Under the pieces are notes generated by a model that was not told the origin of the DNA, did no database searches, and worked only from the letters and a program-made list of their open reading frames with translations. From an uncultured Sphingomonas sp. (GTDB lineage: Bacteria > Pseudomonadota > Alphaproteobacteria > Sphingomonadales > Sphingomonadaceae): a stretch of DNA of 64,000 nt. Below, one piece after another: positions 51,353-60,191 of this stretch. Position 1 is the stretch's first letter, and every line of letters begins with the position of its first letter. The translations under genes were made by a program, and so were the position numbers. The stretch spans positions 1 to 64,000 of the forward strand of contig CAJYIX010000020.1 in assembly GCA_913775315.1 (NCBI GenBank), given 5' to 3'.

Positions 51353-53752
51353 ATGGCCCGAGAAGCGCAACGGGGCGGGATGCCAGCGATGAAGCCAGGC
51401 GATTTTGCAGCGGCCGACGCGGTCCGGTTGCTCGACCGGCGGCCGACGCGTGCGCCCGACCATGCGCTCGAGGCGCAGATGCTCTCCCGCCTCGCCACCG
51501 AACTTGCCGAACGGCCGGAGGGCGTGCTCGCGCGGCTGGCCGAGCTGCTGGTCGAAGCAGGGATCGCCGGGTCGGCCGGCACGACGATTTGCGAAGGGGC
51601 ATGCGGCGTCTGGGAAGCGGTGTCGGGTGCCTGGGCATCGCTCGGCGGTACCGCGATCCCGCTTGAGGGGAGCCCGTGCGGCATCGTCGTCGAACGCGAC
51701 GCACCGCTCCTCATGATCCGGCCCGCCGACCGGTTCGCGGGCGCGCCGACCGATCCCGCCGCCAGCGAATTGCTGATCGTCCCCTTCCACCTCGACGGTG
51801 TGCCGGCAGGCACGCTGTGGATCGCGGGGCATGATCCCGACCGCTGCTTCGACGCCGAGGACCTGCGCCTGCTCCAGAGCCTCGCCCGCTTCGCCGCCAG
51901 CGCCCAGCGCGTGCGCGAGCGCAGCCGCGAACTGGCGCGCAGCCGCGACCTGCTTCAGGGCACGATGGATGCCTCGATCGACATGATCCAGGTGTTCGAG
52001 GCGGTTCGCGACGCCAACGGCACGATCACCGACTTCAACTGGCTGCTCAACAATCACATGTCCGAATCGCGGTTCGGCAAGGTCGAGGGCGAGAGCCTGC
52101 TCGAACGCAATCCCGGCGTTGTGGTCGAGGGGATCTTCGATGTCTTTCGCCAGGTCACCGAAACGGGCGAGCCCAGCCTGCGCGAGCACCATTATGTGCA
52201 CGAGCAGTTCGACGGCTGGTTCCTGCAAAGCGTCACGCGGCTGGGCGACGGCGTCGTCACCACGACCAAGGATATCACCGAGTGGAAGGCCGCGCAGACC
52301 GAGTTGCTTCGCCTGCGCGACGAGGCGGCCAGCGACCGCCTGCGCCGCAGCGAGGAACGCTTCCGCCGGTTCGGCGAAGCGTCGCAGGACGTGCTGTGGA
52401 TCCGCGATGCCGCGACGCTGCACTGGGAATATCTGACCCCGGCGTTCCAGGCGCTGTACGGCATCCCCGTCACGCTGGCGATCGTCACCCCGGGCCTAGA
52501 TCGCTGGCTCGACCGGATCGTACCGGGCGACCGGGCGGCGGCAAAGGCGCAGATCGCCCGCGCACAGGCGGGGGCGTCGACGACGTTCGACTATCGCATC
52601 CATCATCCCGACGGCGAGGACCGATGGGTGCGCACCACCGCCTTCCCGATCCGCGGTACCGATGGCGCGATCGAACGGATCGGTGGCATCGATCAGAACA
52701 TCACCCGCATCCAGCGCGCGCAGCACGCGCTTGCGGAAAGCGAGGAGCGGCTGCGCAGCGCGACCGAAGTCGGACGCCTCGGCCTGTGGGACTGGAACGT
52801 GCGGACGGGGCACATCGCCTGGTCCGACGAACATTACCGGATGTACGGCTATGCGGTGGGCGAGATCGTGCCGGGTTTCGAGACGTGGCTCGCCTCCGTT
52901 CACCCCGACGATCGCGCTTCGACTGAGGCTGCGTTGGCCAGCGCGATCGCCGATCACGCCGAATATGCGCATGAGTTTCGCGCGGTCCACCGCGACGGCA
53001 CCATCCGCTGGATCGCGGCGCGCGGCCGCTTCACCTATGACGGCGAGGGCCGCCCGCAACGCATGGTCGGCGCCGCAATCGACCTGACCGAGCGGCGCGA
53101 GGCCGAGGAGCGCCAGCGGCTGCTGCTCGGCGAGCTGCAGCACCGGGTGCGCAACATCCTGGCGGTCGTCCGCTCGATCATCCGGCGCACCCACGACGCC
53201 GATCAAAGCGCGGAGGAGTTCGTCCAGCATCTGGAGGGGCGGCTCGGCGCACTGGCGCGGACCCAGGTCCTGCTGACGCGGGCGGTCGATGCGGGCGCGG
53301 ACCTCGAACTCGTCATCCGCGACGAGCTTGACGCACAGGCCGCCGATTTCGACCGCGTCGACCTGTCCGGGCCGGGCGTTCGCCTGCCGGCAAAGGTGGC
53401 CGAGGTGCTGACGCTCGCCGTGCACGAGCTTTCGACCAATGCCCTCAAATACGGCGTCTTTTCGAGCGATCGCGGCCGGCTGACGATCGAATGGCACGAA
53501 CGGGTCGAGGGCGAGCGCCGCTGGCTTTACCTCGAATGGCTTGAGCGCGGCGTCGACATGCCCCGGCCCGCTTCCAGGCGCGAGGGGTTCGGGACCGAGC
53601 TCATCACCCGGCGGGTCCCTTACGAACTGCGCGGCGAAGGGCGCATCGACCTGCTCCCCGACGGTATCCGCTGCACGCTCGACATCCCGCTCGCCGCCAA
53701 AGCGAGTATCCTGGGCGGCGGCGATCCCGCCCGCCGGGACGATCGGAAATGA
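51353..53752 (+). CDS. HWE-family PAS sensor histidine kinase
   Basis: This 799-residue soluble kinase has an N-terminal GAF-like region (about 30-200), then PAS domains around 205-325, 335-460 and 465-585 (PAC ends at GVVTTTKDITEW, IGGIDQNITR and MVGAAIDLTERRE). The kinase core is HWE type, with histidine in ELQHRVRNILAVVRS, the N box in HELSTNALKYG, and TIEWHE. It has no membrane segment. Its stop overlaps a single-receiver gene as ATGA, giving a kinase-receiver pair. The start is uncertain; ATGs at 51380 and 51389 are possible. Confidence 0.92.
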   Translation: MAREAQRGGMPAMKPGDFAAADAVRLLDRRPTRAPDHALEAQMLSRLATELAERPEGVLARLAELLVEAGIAGSAGTTICEGACGVWEAVSGAWASLGGTAIPLEGSPCGIVVERDAPLLMIRPADRFAGAPTDPAASELLIVPFHLDGVPAGTLWIAGHDPDRCFDAEDLRLLQSLARFAASAQRVRERSRELARSRDLLQGTMDASIDMIQVFEAVRDANGTITDFNWLLNNHMSESRFGKVEGESLLERNPGVVVEGIFDVFRQVTETGEPSLREHHYVHEQFDGWFLQSVTRLGDGVVTTTKDITEWKAAQTELLRLRDEAASDRLRRSEERFRRFGEASQDVLWIRDAATLHWEYLTPAFQALYGIPVTLAIVTPGLDRWLDRIVPGDRAAAKAQIARAQAGASTTFDYRIHHPDGEDRWVRTTAFPIRGTDGAIERIGGIDQNITRIQRAQHALAESEERLRSATEVGRLGLWDWNVRTGHIAWSDEHYRMYGYAVGEIVPGFETWLASVHPDDRASTEAALASAIADHAEYAHEFRAVHRDGTIRWIAARGRFTYDGEGRPQRMVGAAIDLTERREAEERQRLLLGELQHRVRNILAVVRSIIRRTHDADQSAEEFVQHLEGRLGALARTQVLLTRAVDAGADLELVIRDELDAQAADFDRVDLSGPGVRLPAKVAEVLTLAVHELSTNALKYGVFSSDRGRLTIEWHERVEGERRWLYLEWLERGVDMPRPASRREGFGTELITRRVPYELRGEGRIDLLPDGIRCTLDIPLAAKASILGGGDPARRDDRK

Positions 53753-54168
53753 CGGCCATGGCACGCACGTGCGAGGCGGACGGACCGATCCTGGCCGGGG
53801 CGGCGATCCTGGTGGTCGAGGACGAATTCTATCTCGCGTTCGAACTCAAGGCCGCGGTCGAGCGGGCGGGCGGCATCGTCGCCGGGCCGTTCGCGGACGC
53901 GGCGTCGGCGATCGCGCATCTGGCCGGGGCGCGGATCGACGGCGCGATCGTCGACGTCAATCTGGGCAACGGAATCTCGACGCTCGTCGCCGATGCGCTG
54001 ATCGGGCGTGCGGTGCCGTTCCTGTTCCTGACCGGCTACGACGCCGCCGCGCTGCCCGATCGGTTCGGCGGGGTCGACCGGATCGAGAAGCCCGCCGATC
54101 TCGGCGCGGTCGTGCGCAAGCTGCGCGTTCTCGTCGGCCCACGCGAGGGTCAGGCCGCGACGAGATAG
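53749..54168 (+). CDS. Single-domain response regulator partner of the HWE kinase
   Basis: This 139-residue receiver domain has LVVEDEFYLA, the phospho-Asp in GAIVDVNLGNG, LFLTGYD and a lysine in RIEKPAD. It resembles the receivers that accompany HWE kinases in light, stress and general stress signalling of alphaproteobacteria. The gene overlaps the kinase stop by four bases. Its own last 19 bases overlap the convergent Crp/Fnr gene. Confidence 0.9.
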   Translation: MTAMARTCEADGPILAGAAILVVEDEFYLAFELKAAVERAGGIVAGPFADAASAIAHLAGARIDGAIVDVNLGNGISTLVADALIGRAVPFLFLTGYDAAALPDRFGGVDRIEKPADLGAVVRKLRVLVGPREGQAATR

Positions 54169-54881
54169 GCGCGGTCGAACTCGCCCGCGGCGACCAGCCC
54201 GTCCCAGTCGAGGATCTCGACGCTGTCGCGCGACACCGACACCAGCCGCTCCTCGCGCAGGCCTTGGAGCGTGCGGTTGACATGGACCGAGGTGAGGCCG
54301 AGCGCGTCGCCAAGTTGCTCCTGCGTCATCGGCAGGCGATAGCGGCGGCCGTCGGACTGATCGAGCTGCGCATAGCGCGTCGCCATTTCGCAGAAGAGAT
54401 GCGCCATCCGCGACCGCGCCGGGCGCTGGCCGATATTGATGAGCCATTGCGCGACGATCGCCGCTTCGATGACACAGGCGCGCCAGAAAGCGGTGGCGAT
54501 GCCCGGATGCCGAAGGCCGACGCGCCGCAGGTCGTCATGCGCGACGCGCAGCAGCGTCGATCCGGTCAGCGCGGTCAGCGCAGTCGTCGCCTGCGGCACG
54601 ATCACCGATTGCAGGTCGGCGATCTCGCCCGGCAGGTGCAGCGACACGATCTGGCGCCGGCCGTCGCCGGTCTGCCCGAAGCGCCCCACCAGCCCCTCCG
54701 CCACCAGGCTGGCATGGTCGCTGGACGAACCAACCTCGACGAAATCGGCATGCGCACGCACGTCGTGCCGCTGGACCGGCAGCGACAGCAGCGCCTCTCG
54801 CGCGTCGGCGTCGAGCGGCGTGTGCGATGCGAGACGCTGGACGAACAGCGCCATGGCGGAATGGTTCGACGGGTAGGGCAT
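54150..54881 (-). CDS. Crp/Fnr-family transcription regulator
   Basis: This 243-residue regulator has a cyclic-nucleotide-like sensor domain (about 25-145) and a winged-helix DNA-binding domain (RYRLPMTQEQLGDALGLTSVHVNRTLQGLREERL). It lacks a cysteine set for an iron-sulfur cluster, so it is not an oxygen-sensing Fnr. The ATG at 54881 has GAAGGA seven bases upstream. A perfect inverted repeat lies about 40 bases upstream. Confidence 0.93.
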   Translation of the reverse strand: MPYPSNHSAMALFVQRLASHTPLDADAREALLSLPVQRHDVRAHADFVEVGSSSDHASLVAEGLVGRFGQTGDGRRQIVSLHLPGEIADLQSVIVPQATTALTALTGSTLLRVAHDDLRRVGLRHPGIATAFWRACVIEAAIVAQWLINIGQRPARSRMAHLFCEMATRYAQLDQSDGRRYRLPMTQEQLGDALGLTSVHVNRTLQGLREERLVSVSRDSVEILDWDGLVAAGEFDRAYLVAA

Positions 54882-54920
54882 CGATGCTTCCTTCGAAGCG
54901 AGTTTCAAGCGCCGCAGTCG

Positions 54921-54953
54921 GCAGCCGTTCTGGCGCTATAATGGAACGGCTGC
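54921..54953. promoter_or_regulatory. Inverted repeat enclosing a TATAAT
   Basis: GCAGCCGTT (54921-54929) and AACGGCTGC (54945-54953) form a perfect 9-bp inverted repeat. The 15-base centre contains TATAAT on the plus strand. It lies upstream of the Crp/Fnr gene and may be its operator. No annotated plus-strand gene follows nearby. Confidence 0.45.
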
Positions 54954-55040
54954 GGAATAATGCCCCTAAACTAGGCTAAGTATCTCTCGATTAGTGGTTA
55001 ACGGCGCGACTCCGGCGTCGGTCGTCCCGGCTGCGACGAT

Positions 55041-55544
55041 TCAGCCACGAATGAACAGGTTGCGCAACCATGCCGGACCGCCCCGCCCCGCGGTGCGCCA
55101 GTCTTCCGCCTCTTCGGCCAGCGGTGCTTCTGCCGCTTGGGCGGACGGATCGAGCAGGCGCGCGCGCGTACCGCGATACGCCAGGCGATCGCGCGTGACG
55201 ATCGTCAGGCCATGCTCGATCGCGGTCGCAGCGATCAGCGCATCGCGCGTATCGGCAAGGGCGAGCGTCCCGCGGCGGCGCGCCACCGCCGCATCGACCG
55301 GCAGGACGTGTCCCTCGAATGCCGGCAGCAGTCGCGCCTCGATCCATTCGCGCCAGGCCGCGCCAGCCGGCTTGTCCTCGCGCCCGGCACGCGCCGCCGC
55401 GCCCTCCACCTCGACCAGGCTCACGGCCGAGACGAACAACCGCTCGCGCGGCGTCGCCGCGGCCCAGGCGACCAGCCGCGGATCGGCATCGGGCGCCCGC
55501 GCGCCCCGCAATTCGATCAGGATCGGCGTGTCGAGCAGGTACAC
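55041..55544 (-). CDS. PIN-domain toxin (VapC/FitB type)
   Basis: This is a 167-residue PIN-domain protein, normally a metal-dependent RNase toxin. The four acidic positions are visible in YLLDTPILIE, SLVEVEG, LADTRDALIAATA and VTRDRLAY. It starts with GTG at 55544, eight bases after the antitoxin stop codon. The C-terminal tail (about 130-167) is longer than in the shortest VapC proteins. Confidence 0.92.
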   Translation of the reverse strand: MYLLDTPILIELRGARAPDADPRLVAWAAATPRERLFVSAVSLVEVEGAAARAGREDKPAGAAWREWIEARLLPAFEGHVLPVDAAVARRRGTLALADTRDALIAATAIEHGLTIVTRDRLAYRGTRARLLDPSAQAAEAPLAEEAEDWRTAGRGGPAWLRNLFIRG

Positions 55545-55551
55545 TCGCCCC

Positions 55552-55776
55552 TCAGCCCCGCCAGTCGTCGCGCGCGGCGACCGGCGGCGCGGGCGCGGCG
55601 ACCGCCAACAGATCGACGATCGATTCGCGGCGTCCCTTCAGCCCGCGATAGGCCTCGATACTCATGAGCACGTGCGTCGGCCGGCCGCGGTCGGTCACGA
55701 ACAGCGGCTCCTCGCGCGCGATCCGCTTCGCGGCGCTTACATCCTGATTGAATTCGCGCGCGCTGACGACCTTCAT
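55552..55776 (-). CDS. Phd/YefM-type antitoxin
   Basis: This is a 74-residue antitoxin with the Phd/YefM fold: MKVVSAREFNQDVSAAKR, the PLFVTDRGRPTHVLMSIEAYRGL segment and an acidic disordered C-terminus that would wrap the PIN toxin. It is the first gene of the pair and would repress its own promoter, where a perfect palindrome overlaps the -10 region. Confidence 0.93.
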   Translation of the reverse strand: MKVVSAREFNQDVSAAKRIAREEPLFVTDRGRPTHVLMSIEAYRGLKGRRESIVDLLAVAAPAPPVAARDDWRG

Positions 55777-55793
55777 GGCCCAATCCTGATTGA

Positions 55794-55816
55794 ATTATAT
55801 GTAGGTACGTACCTAC
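55794..55816 (-). promoter_or_regulatory. Promoter and palindromic operator of the toxin-antitoxin pair
   Basis: On the minus strand a TATAAT hexamer (55794-55799) lies about 18 bases before the antitoxin ATG. It abuts a perfect 16-bp palindrome GTAGGTACGTACCTAC (55801-55816), which would cover the spacer. This is the expected place for a Phd-type autorepressor. The leader would be only about ten bases long. Confidence 0.75.
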
Positions 55817-55960
55817 GTTGTGGAGCCGCTGCAACAGATTGGCGACCCGAACCGGAAATCGCTCGACGCGTCCGAAAGGCCGCTTGCGAGCGCCCTTGGA
55901 TCACGGCTTCAAAGCGGTCACGGCAAGCGGCGAAGTGGCCGCACCCTCGGGGGAGGAACG

Positions 55961-57331
55961 ATGCTCGATCTATTGACTCAGGGCTGGACCGCGCTCGGCG
56001 ACGTGCTGGCACCGCACGGCCCCGCGGTGAATGCCGCCAAGAGCTATGCGCCCGGCGACTTCAGCATCCATTTCTTCCTCCAGCTCGCAATCATCATCGC
56101 GGCCTGCCGAGTCGTCGGCTGGATCGGCCAGCGGTTCCTCGGCCAACCGCAGGTGGTGGGCGAGATGATCGCCGGCGTGCTGCTCGGGCCATCGCTGTTC
56201 GGCCTCATCGCCCCCGACCTTCAGGCAGCGATTTTCCCCAAAGAGACGCGCAACGTCCTTTATACGGGCGCGCAGCTTGGCGTCGGGCTCTACATGTTCC
56301 TCGTCGGCCTGACGCTGCGGCTCGACCATTTCCGCACCAAGGCGAAGAGCGCCGCGGGCGTCTCGGCCGCCGGCATCGCCGCGCCATTCGCGCTCGCCGC
56401 GCTCATCACGCCATGGCTGCTTCAGGTGCCGGGGCTGTTCACGCCCGGCATCAGCACCAGCAACGCGACGCTTTTCATGGGTGCGTGTATCGCCCTCACC
56501 GCCTTTCCGATGCTCGCGCGCATCATCAACGAGCGCGGTCTCGCCAATTCCTCGCTCGGCACGCTGTCGCTGACTGCGGGGGCGTTCGACGACGCCGCGT
56601 CGTGGTGCGTGCTCGCGGTCGTGCTGGCGACGTTCGGTGCTGGACCGGGCGTCGCGGTGATCGCGATTGGCGGGGCGCTTCTCTATGTCCTGTTCATGGT
56701 GACGGTGGGCCACCGCCTGCTCGCCCCCCTCGGCCGTGCGGTCGAGGCGCGCGGGGAGATGTCGATGCAGGTGCTGGCGATCACGCTGGCGCTGTTCTGC
56801 CTGTCGGCGTTCCTCATGGACGCGATCGGCATCCACGCCATCTTCGGCGGGTTCCTGCTCGGCGCATGCATGCCGCGCGGGCTGTTCGTGATCGAGATGA
56901 AGCGCAAGGTGGAACCGCTGGCGGTCGTCCTCCTCCTGCCGATGTTCTTCACCTATTCGGGGCTGAACACGCGGATGGACATGGTCAACTCGCTGCCGCT
57001 GCTGCTCGTGGCGCTCGGTATCCTCGCGGTCTCGATCCTCGCCAAGTTCGGGGCCTGCTACGCCGCCGCGCGGATCGCGGGAGAGGACAACCGCACCGCA
57101 CTCGGCATCGGCGCGCTGATGAACTCGCGCGGGCTGATGGAGCTCATCATCATCAATATTGGCTTGCAAAAGGGCATCATCGGCCCGACGCTCTTCTCGA
57201 TGCTGGTGCTGATGGCGATCGTGACGACCGTGATGGCGACCCCGCTGTTCGAGGCGGTCTATGGCCGGCGCGCGCGCGCCAGCGGCGAGCTGGCGCCCGT
57301 CGACGAGCGCGAGCTGGCGACCGCGGCCTGA
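55961..57331 (+). CDS. Cation/proton antiporter (CPA2 type)
   Basis: This is a 456-residue integral membrane antiporter of the Kef/NhaP-like CPA2 family with about twelve helices. Visible features are the helix QPQVVGEMIAGVLLGPSLFG, GAFDDAASWCVLAVVLA with the conserved acidic pair, HAIFGGFLLGACMPRG, and GALMNSRGLMELIIINIGL. It lacks a C-terminal RCK domain. The ATG at 55961 has GGGAGG six bases upstream; the frame is open further up but that part looks non-coding. It is joined to the porin gene as TGATG. Confidence 0.93.
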   Translation: MLDLLTQGWTALGDVLAPHGPAVNAAKSYAPGDFSIHFFLQLAIIIAACRVVGWIGQRFLGQPQVVGEMIAGVLLGPSLFGLIAPDLQAAIFPKETRNVLYTGAQLGVGLYMFLVGLTLRLDHFRTKAKSAAGVSAAGIAAPFALAALITPWLLQVPGLFTPGISTSNATLFMGACIALTAFPMLARIINERGLANSSLGTLSLTAGAFDDAASWCVLAVVLATFGAGPGVAVIAIGGALLYVLFMVTVGHRLLAPLGRAVEARGEMSMQVLAITLALFCLSAFLMDAIGIHAIFGGFLLGACMPRGLFVIEMKRKVEPLAVVLLLPMFFTYSGLNTRMDMVNSLPLLLVALGILAVSILAKFGACYAAARIAGEDNRTALGIGALMNSRGLMELIIINIGLQKGIIGPTLFSMLVLMAIVTTVMATPLFEAVYGRRARASGELAPVDERELATAA

Positions 57332-58533
57332 TGCGCAGGGCACTGACGGTCCTCGCGGCGCTCGTCGGCACGACGGCGTCGGCACAGGAGATCGCGATCA
57401 AGCCGAGCATCGATGCGCGGCTACGCTACGAGCATGTCGATCAGGCCGATCTGCCACGCAGCGCCGACGCGCTGACGCTGCGCCTGCGCCCCGGCGTCAC
57501 CGCCGAGAACGGGCCATGGTCGGCGCTGATCGAGGCCGAGGGCGTCGTCGCGCTGGTCGATCGCTACAATGACGGGCTGAATATGCGGCCGGGCTATCCG
57601 ACCGTACCCGACCCCGAGAATATCGAGCTCAACCGCCTTCAGCTTCGCTATGCCGGGCCGGACGTGACCGGGACCGCGGGCCGCCAGCGCATCACGCTGG
57701 CCGACGACCGCTTCGTCGCCGCGGCCCCCTGGCGGCAGAGCGAACAGACTTTCGATGCCGTGCGCGCCCAGTTCGGCGAGGGCGCGGGGCCGCGCCTTGA
57801 CCTCAGCTATGCCTGGTCGGTGCGGACGGTCTATGGGCGCGACGGCTATGGCGTGCGCCCGACCAGCATCGGCGGCGACAATCTCTTCGCGCTTGGCAGC
57901 ATCGGCGGCCCACCCGCGACGCTCTCGGCCTTTGCCTATCTGGTCGATCAGGACGCGGCGGCGGTCCAGAACTTCGCGCTGTCGAGCCAGACCTGGGGCC
58001 TGCGCGCCAACGGCAAGCTGCCGCTCGCCCGCGACCTTTCGCTCACCTACACCGCCACGGCCGCGCGGCAGAGCGACTGGCACCGCAACCCCAACGACTA
58101 TGCCGCGACCTATGCGCTGGCGGAGGCGGTGCTGGGGCGCGGCGGCTGGACCGCGGGGCTGGGCGGCGAGCTCCTCGGCGCCGACCGCGGGGTCGCGCTG
58201 ACGAGCGTGCAGGCCCCGCTCGGCGCCGCGTTCAAGTTCAACGGCTGGGCCGGCAAGTTCGCGACCACGCCGCCCGACGGCGTACGCGACTATTATGCGA
58301 CGCTCGGCCATAGCTGGAAGCAGGTGGGCGGGCTCGACAGCGTCGTACTGACCGCGGCGGGTCATCATTTCACCAGCGACCGGCTGGTGCGCCCCTATGG
58401 CGACGAGCTCGACCTGCTTGCCCTGGCCAAGCGGGGGCCGTTCCAGTTCTCGGCGCGATGGGCGCATTACCGGGCGGATGGCTTCGCCGCGGATACCGAC
58501 AAGTTCTGGCTGCAGATCGACTGGCTGCGCTAG
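57331..58533 (+). CDS. Alginate-export/porin-family outer membrane protein
   Basis: This 400-residue protein has a signal peptide (about 1-18, ending ASA) and a beta-barrel of the alginate-export porin type common in sphingomonads (DARLRYEHVDQAD, TLRLRPGVTAENG, LNRLQLRYAGPDVTGTAGRQRI, KFWLQIDWLR). The ligand is unknown. It is translationally coupled to the antiporter, and it overlaps the convergent halogenase gene by four bases. Confidence 0.85.
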   Translation: MRRALTVLAALVGTTASAQEIAIKPSIDARLRYEHVDQADLPRSADALTLRLRPGVTAENGPWSALIEAEGVVALVDRYNDGLNMRPGYPTVPDPENIELNRLQLRYAGPDVTGTAGRQRITLADDRFVAAAPWRQSEQTFDAVRAQFGEGAGPRLDLSYAWSVRTVYGRDGYGVRPTSIGGDNLFALGSIGGPPATLSAFAYLVDQDAAAVQNFALSSQTWGLRANGKLPLARDLSLTYTATAARQSDWHRNPNDYAATYALAEAVLGRGGWTAGLGGELLGADRGVALTSVQAPLGAAFKFNGWAGKFATTPPDGVRDYYATLGHSWKQVGGLDSVVLTAAGHHFTSDRLVRPYGDELDLLALAKRGPFQFSARWAHYRADGFAADTDKFWLQIDWLR

Positions 58534-60050
58534 GCGGCCACGCCCTCGCCGATCTGGCGGATCAGGGCGCGATGCTCGGGCAACTCGGCCACCGCCTGCC
58601 GGCCGAAGCTGCGGATGCGCTCGAACAGCCGCTCGGCCTGGGCGGCGTCCGGACCGCCCGCGGCGTCCTGGCCGAGATCGGTCTCGAACCCCATCCCGTA
58701 CAGCACATATTGATAGTTGAACGGCGCAAAGCTCTCCGTCCCCACGAGGAAATCGAACCGACTGGGCGGCCGATACCGCCACTCGGCCAGCATCGCGCCC
58801 AGCGTGTCGGGGATCGAAGCCGGATCGGCATTGTCGCGCCAGAACGGCTCGGGCCGGCGCGACAGGCAGTAATGCAGCTTCAGGAAATTGGTGATCGCCG
58901 CATAGCGCGCGCCCATCAGCGTGTTGAAGCGCGCCGACGACGCCGAGACCGGGCCGCCGAAGGGCAGGAACTCCGCGATCATCGCCGCCGCCGCCTCGAT
59001 CAGCACGATGCCCGTCGATTCGAGCGGTTCGAGGAACCCGCCGGCCAGCCCCACCGCGACGCAATTGCCCACCCACTGCGCCTCGCGCCAGCCGGGTTCG
59101 AACGGGATGATCCGCGCGTCGAAGCGATCGTGGCCGACATAGGCGCGCAGGATCTCCGCCGCACGCGCATCGGACAGGTGCGCGCTCGAATAGACGCAGC
59201 CAAGGCCCCGCGCATGTTGAAGGCCGATGTCCCAGATCCAGCCGGCCTCGTGGGCGGTCGCGGTGGTCACGCTCTCGATCGGCGTGTCGGGGCGGTCATA
59301 GGCGATCTTGCAGGCGAGCGCCCGGTCGGTGAACAGATGCGTCTTGGCCGGCCGGAACGGCGCGCTGAGCGCCCGGCCGAGCAGTTCGGCGCGGAAGCCC
59401 GAACAGTCGACGTAGAGGTCCGCGGTCAGCGCCCCGTGTGCGTCGGTATGGACCCGCGCAATCCCCGCCTCACCCGTCTCGACCCCGCGAAGCTCCCCCT
59501 CAAGGTGCCTGACGCCCAGTTCGACCGCCCGCGCCCGCAGCAATGCGGCCAGCCGATGCGCGTCGAAGTGATAGGCATAGGCCAGCGGCCCGTCATAATC
59601 GCCCTCACCCGAATGCTTGGGCGCGCGCACCGCATCGGCGACGCGGTTCTGGATCGTCATCGCCTCGGCAAAGGGCTCGCGCGCGGAAGCCGGCTTGAGC
59701 AGCCAGTGCGCGACGAGATCGGTGCCCTCGGCGTGATAGGGCGCGTCGAAGGGGTGGAGATAGCGATGCCGCCCCGCCGGGGCCGGCGGATGCAGCCAGT
59801 CGTCGAACCGCACGCCCTGCTTGAACGTCGCGCCCGCCTCTCGCACGAAGCGCGCCTCGTCAATGCCGATATGGCGCAGCGTCGTGCGGATCGTTGGGAA
59901 CGCGCCCTCGCCCACGCCGATGATGCCGATGCCGGGCGACTCGAGGACGGTGATCGCGGCGCGCCGGCCAAGCGCCCGCGCCAGATAGGCCGCGGTCAGC
60001 CATCCAGCCGTGCCGCCGCCGACGATCAGGATCGAACGCTGCTGCGCCAT
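58530..60050 (-). CDS. Flavin-dependent tryptophan-halogenase family protein
   Basis: This is a 506-residue member of the flavin-dependent tryptophan halogenase family. The FAD motif GGGTAGW is at 11-17, the catalytic lysine is Lys77 in ATFKQGVRF, and the glutamate matching PrnA Glu346 is Glu344 in EPLESTGI. The second signature, usually GWxWxIP, reads GWIWDIGL (270-277), with glycine in place of proline. Relatives in sphingomonads and xanthomonads often have no known substrate and may halogenate indoles. No dedicated flavin reductase is adjacent. The start at 60050 (MAQQRSILIVGGG) puts the FAD motif close to the N-terminus. Confidence 0.92.
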   Translation of the reverse strand: MAQQRSILIVGGGTAGWLTAAYLARALGRRAAITVLESPGIGIIGVGEGAFPTIRTTLRHIGIDEARFVREAGATFKQGVRFDDWLHPPAPAGRHRYLHPFDAPYHAEGTDLVAHWLLKPASAREPFAEAMTIQNRVADAVRAPKHSGEGDYDGPLAYAYHFDAHRLAALLRARAVELGVRHLEGELRGVETGEAGIARVHTDAHGALTADLYVDCSGFRAELLGRALSAPFRPAKTHLFTDRALACKIAYDRPDTPIESVTTATAHEAGWIWDIGLQHARGLGCVYSSAHLSDARAAEILRAYVGHDRFDARIIPFEPGWREAQWVGNCVAVGLAGGFLEPLESTGIVLIEAAAAMIAEFLPFGGPVSASSARFNTLMGARYAAITNFLKLHYCLSRRPEPFWRDNADPASIPDTLGAMLAEWRYRPPSRFDFLVGTESFAPFNYQYVLYGMGFETDLGQDAAGGPDAAQAERLFERIRSFGRQAVAELPEHRALIRQIGEGVAA

Positions 60051-60191
60051 AGGCTCAGCGTAGCGCAGCCGCCGGCGGCCTGCCACCCGCCAATGGCGGG
60101 CAAGCATCTGTAGTAGTTCGATGGTTCAAAACTACCTCTTTTCGACCGTATCCTGCCCCGGCTAAATGTACGAAACGGTACAGGAGAGGCT

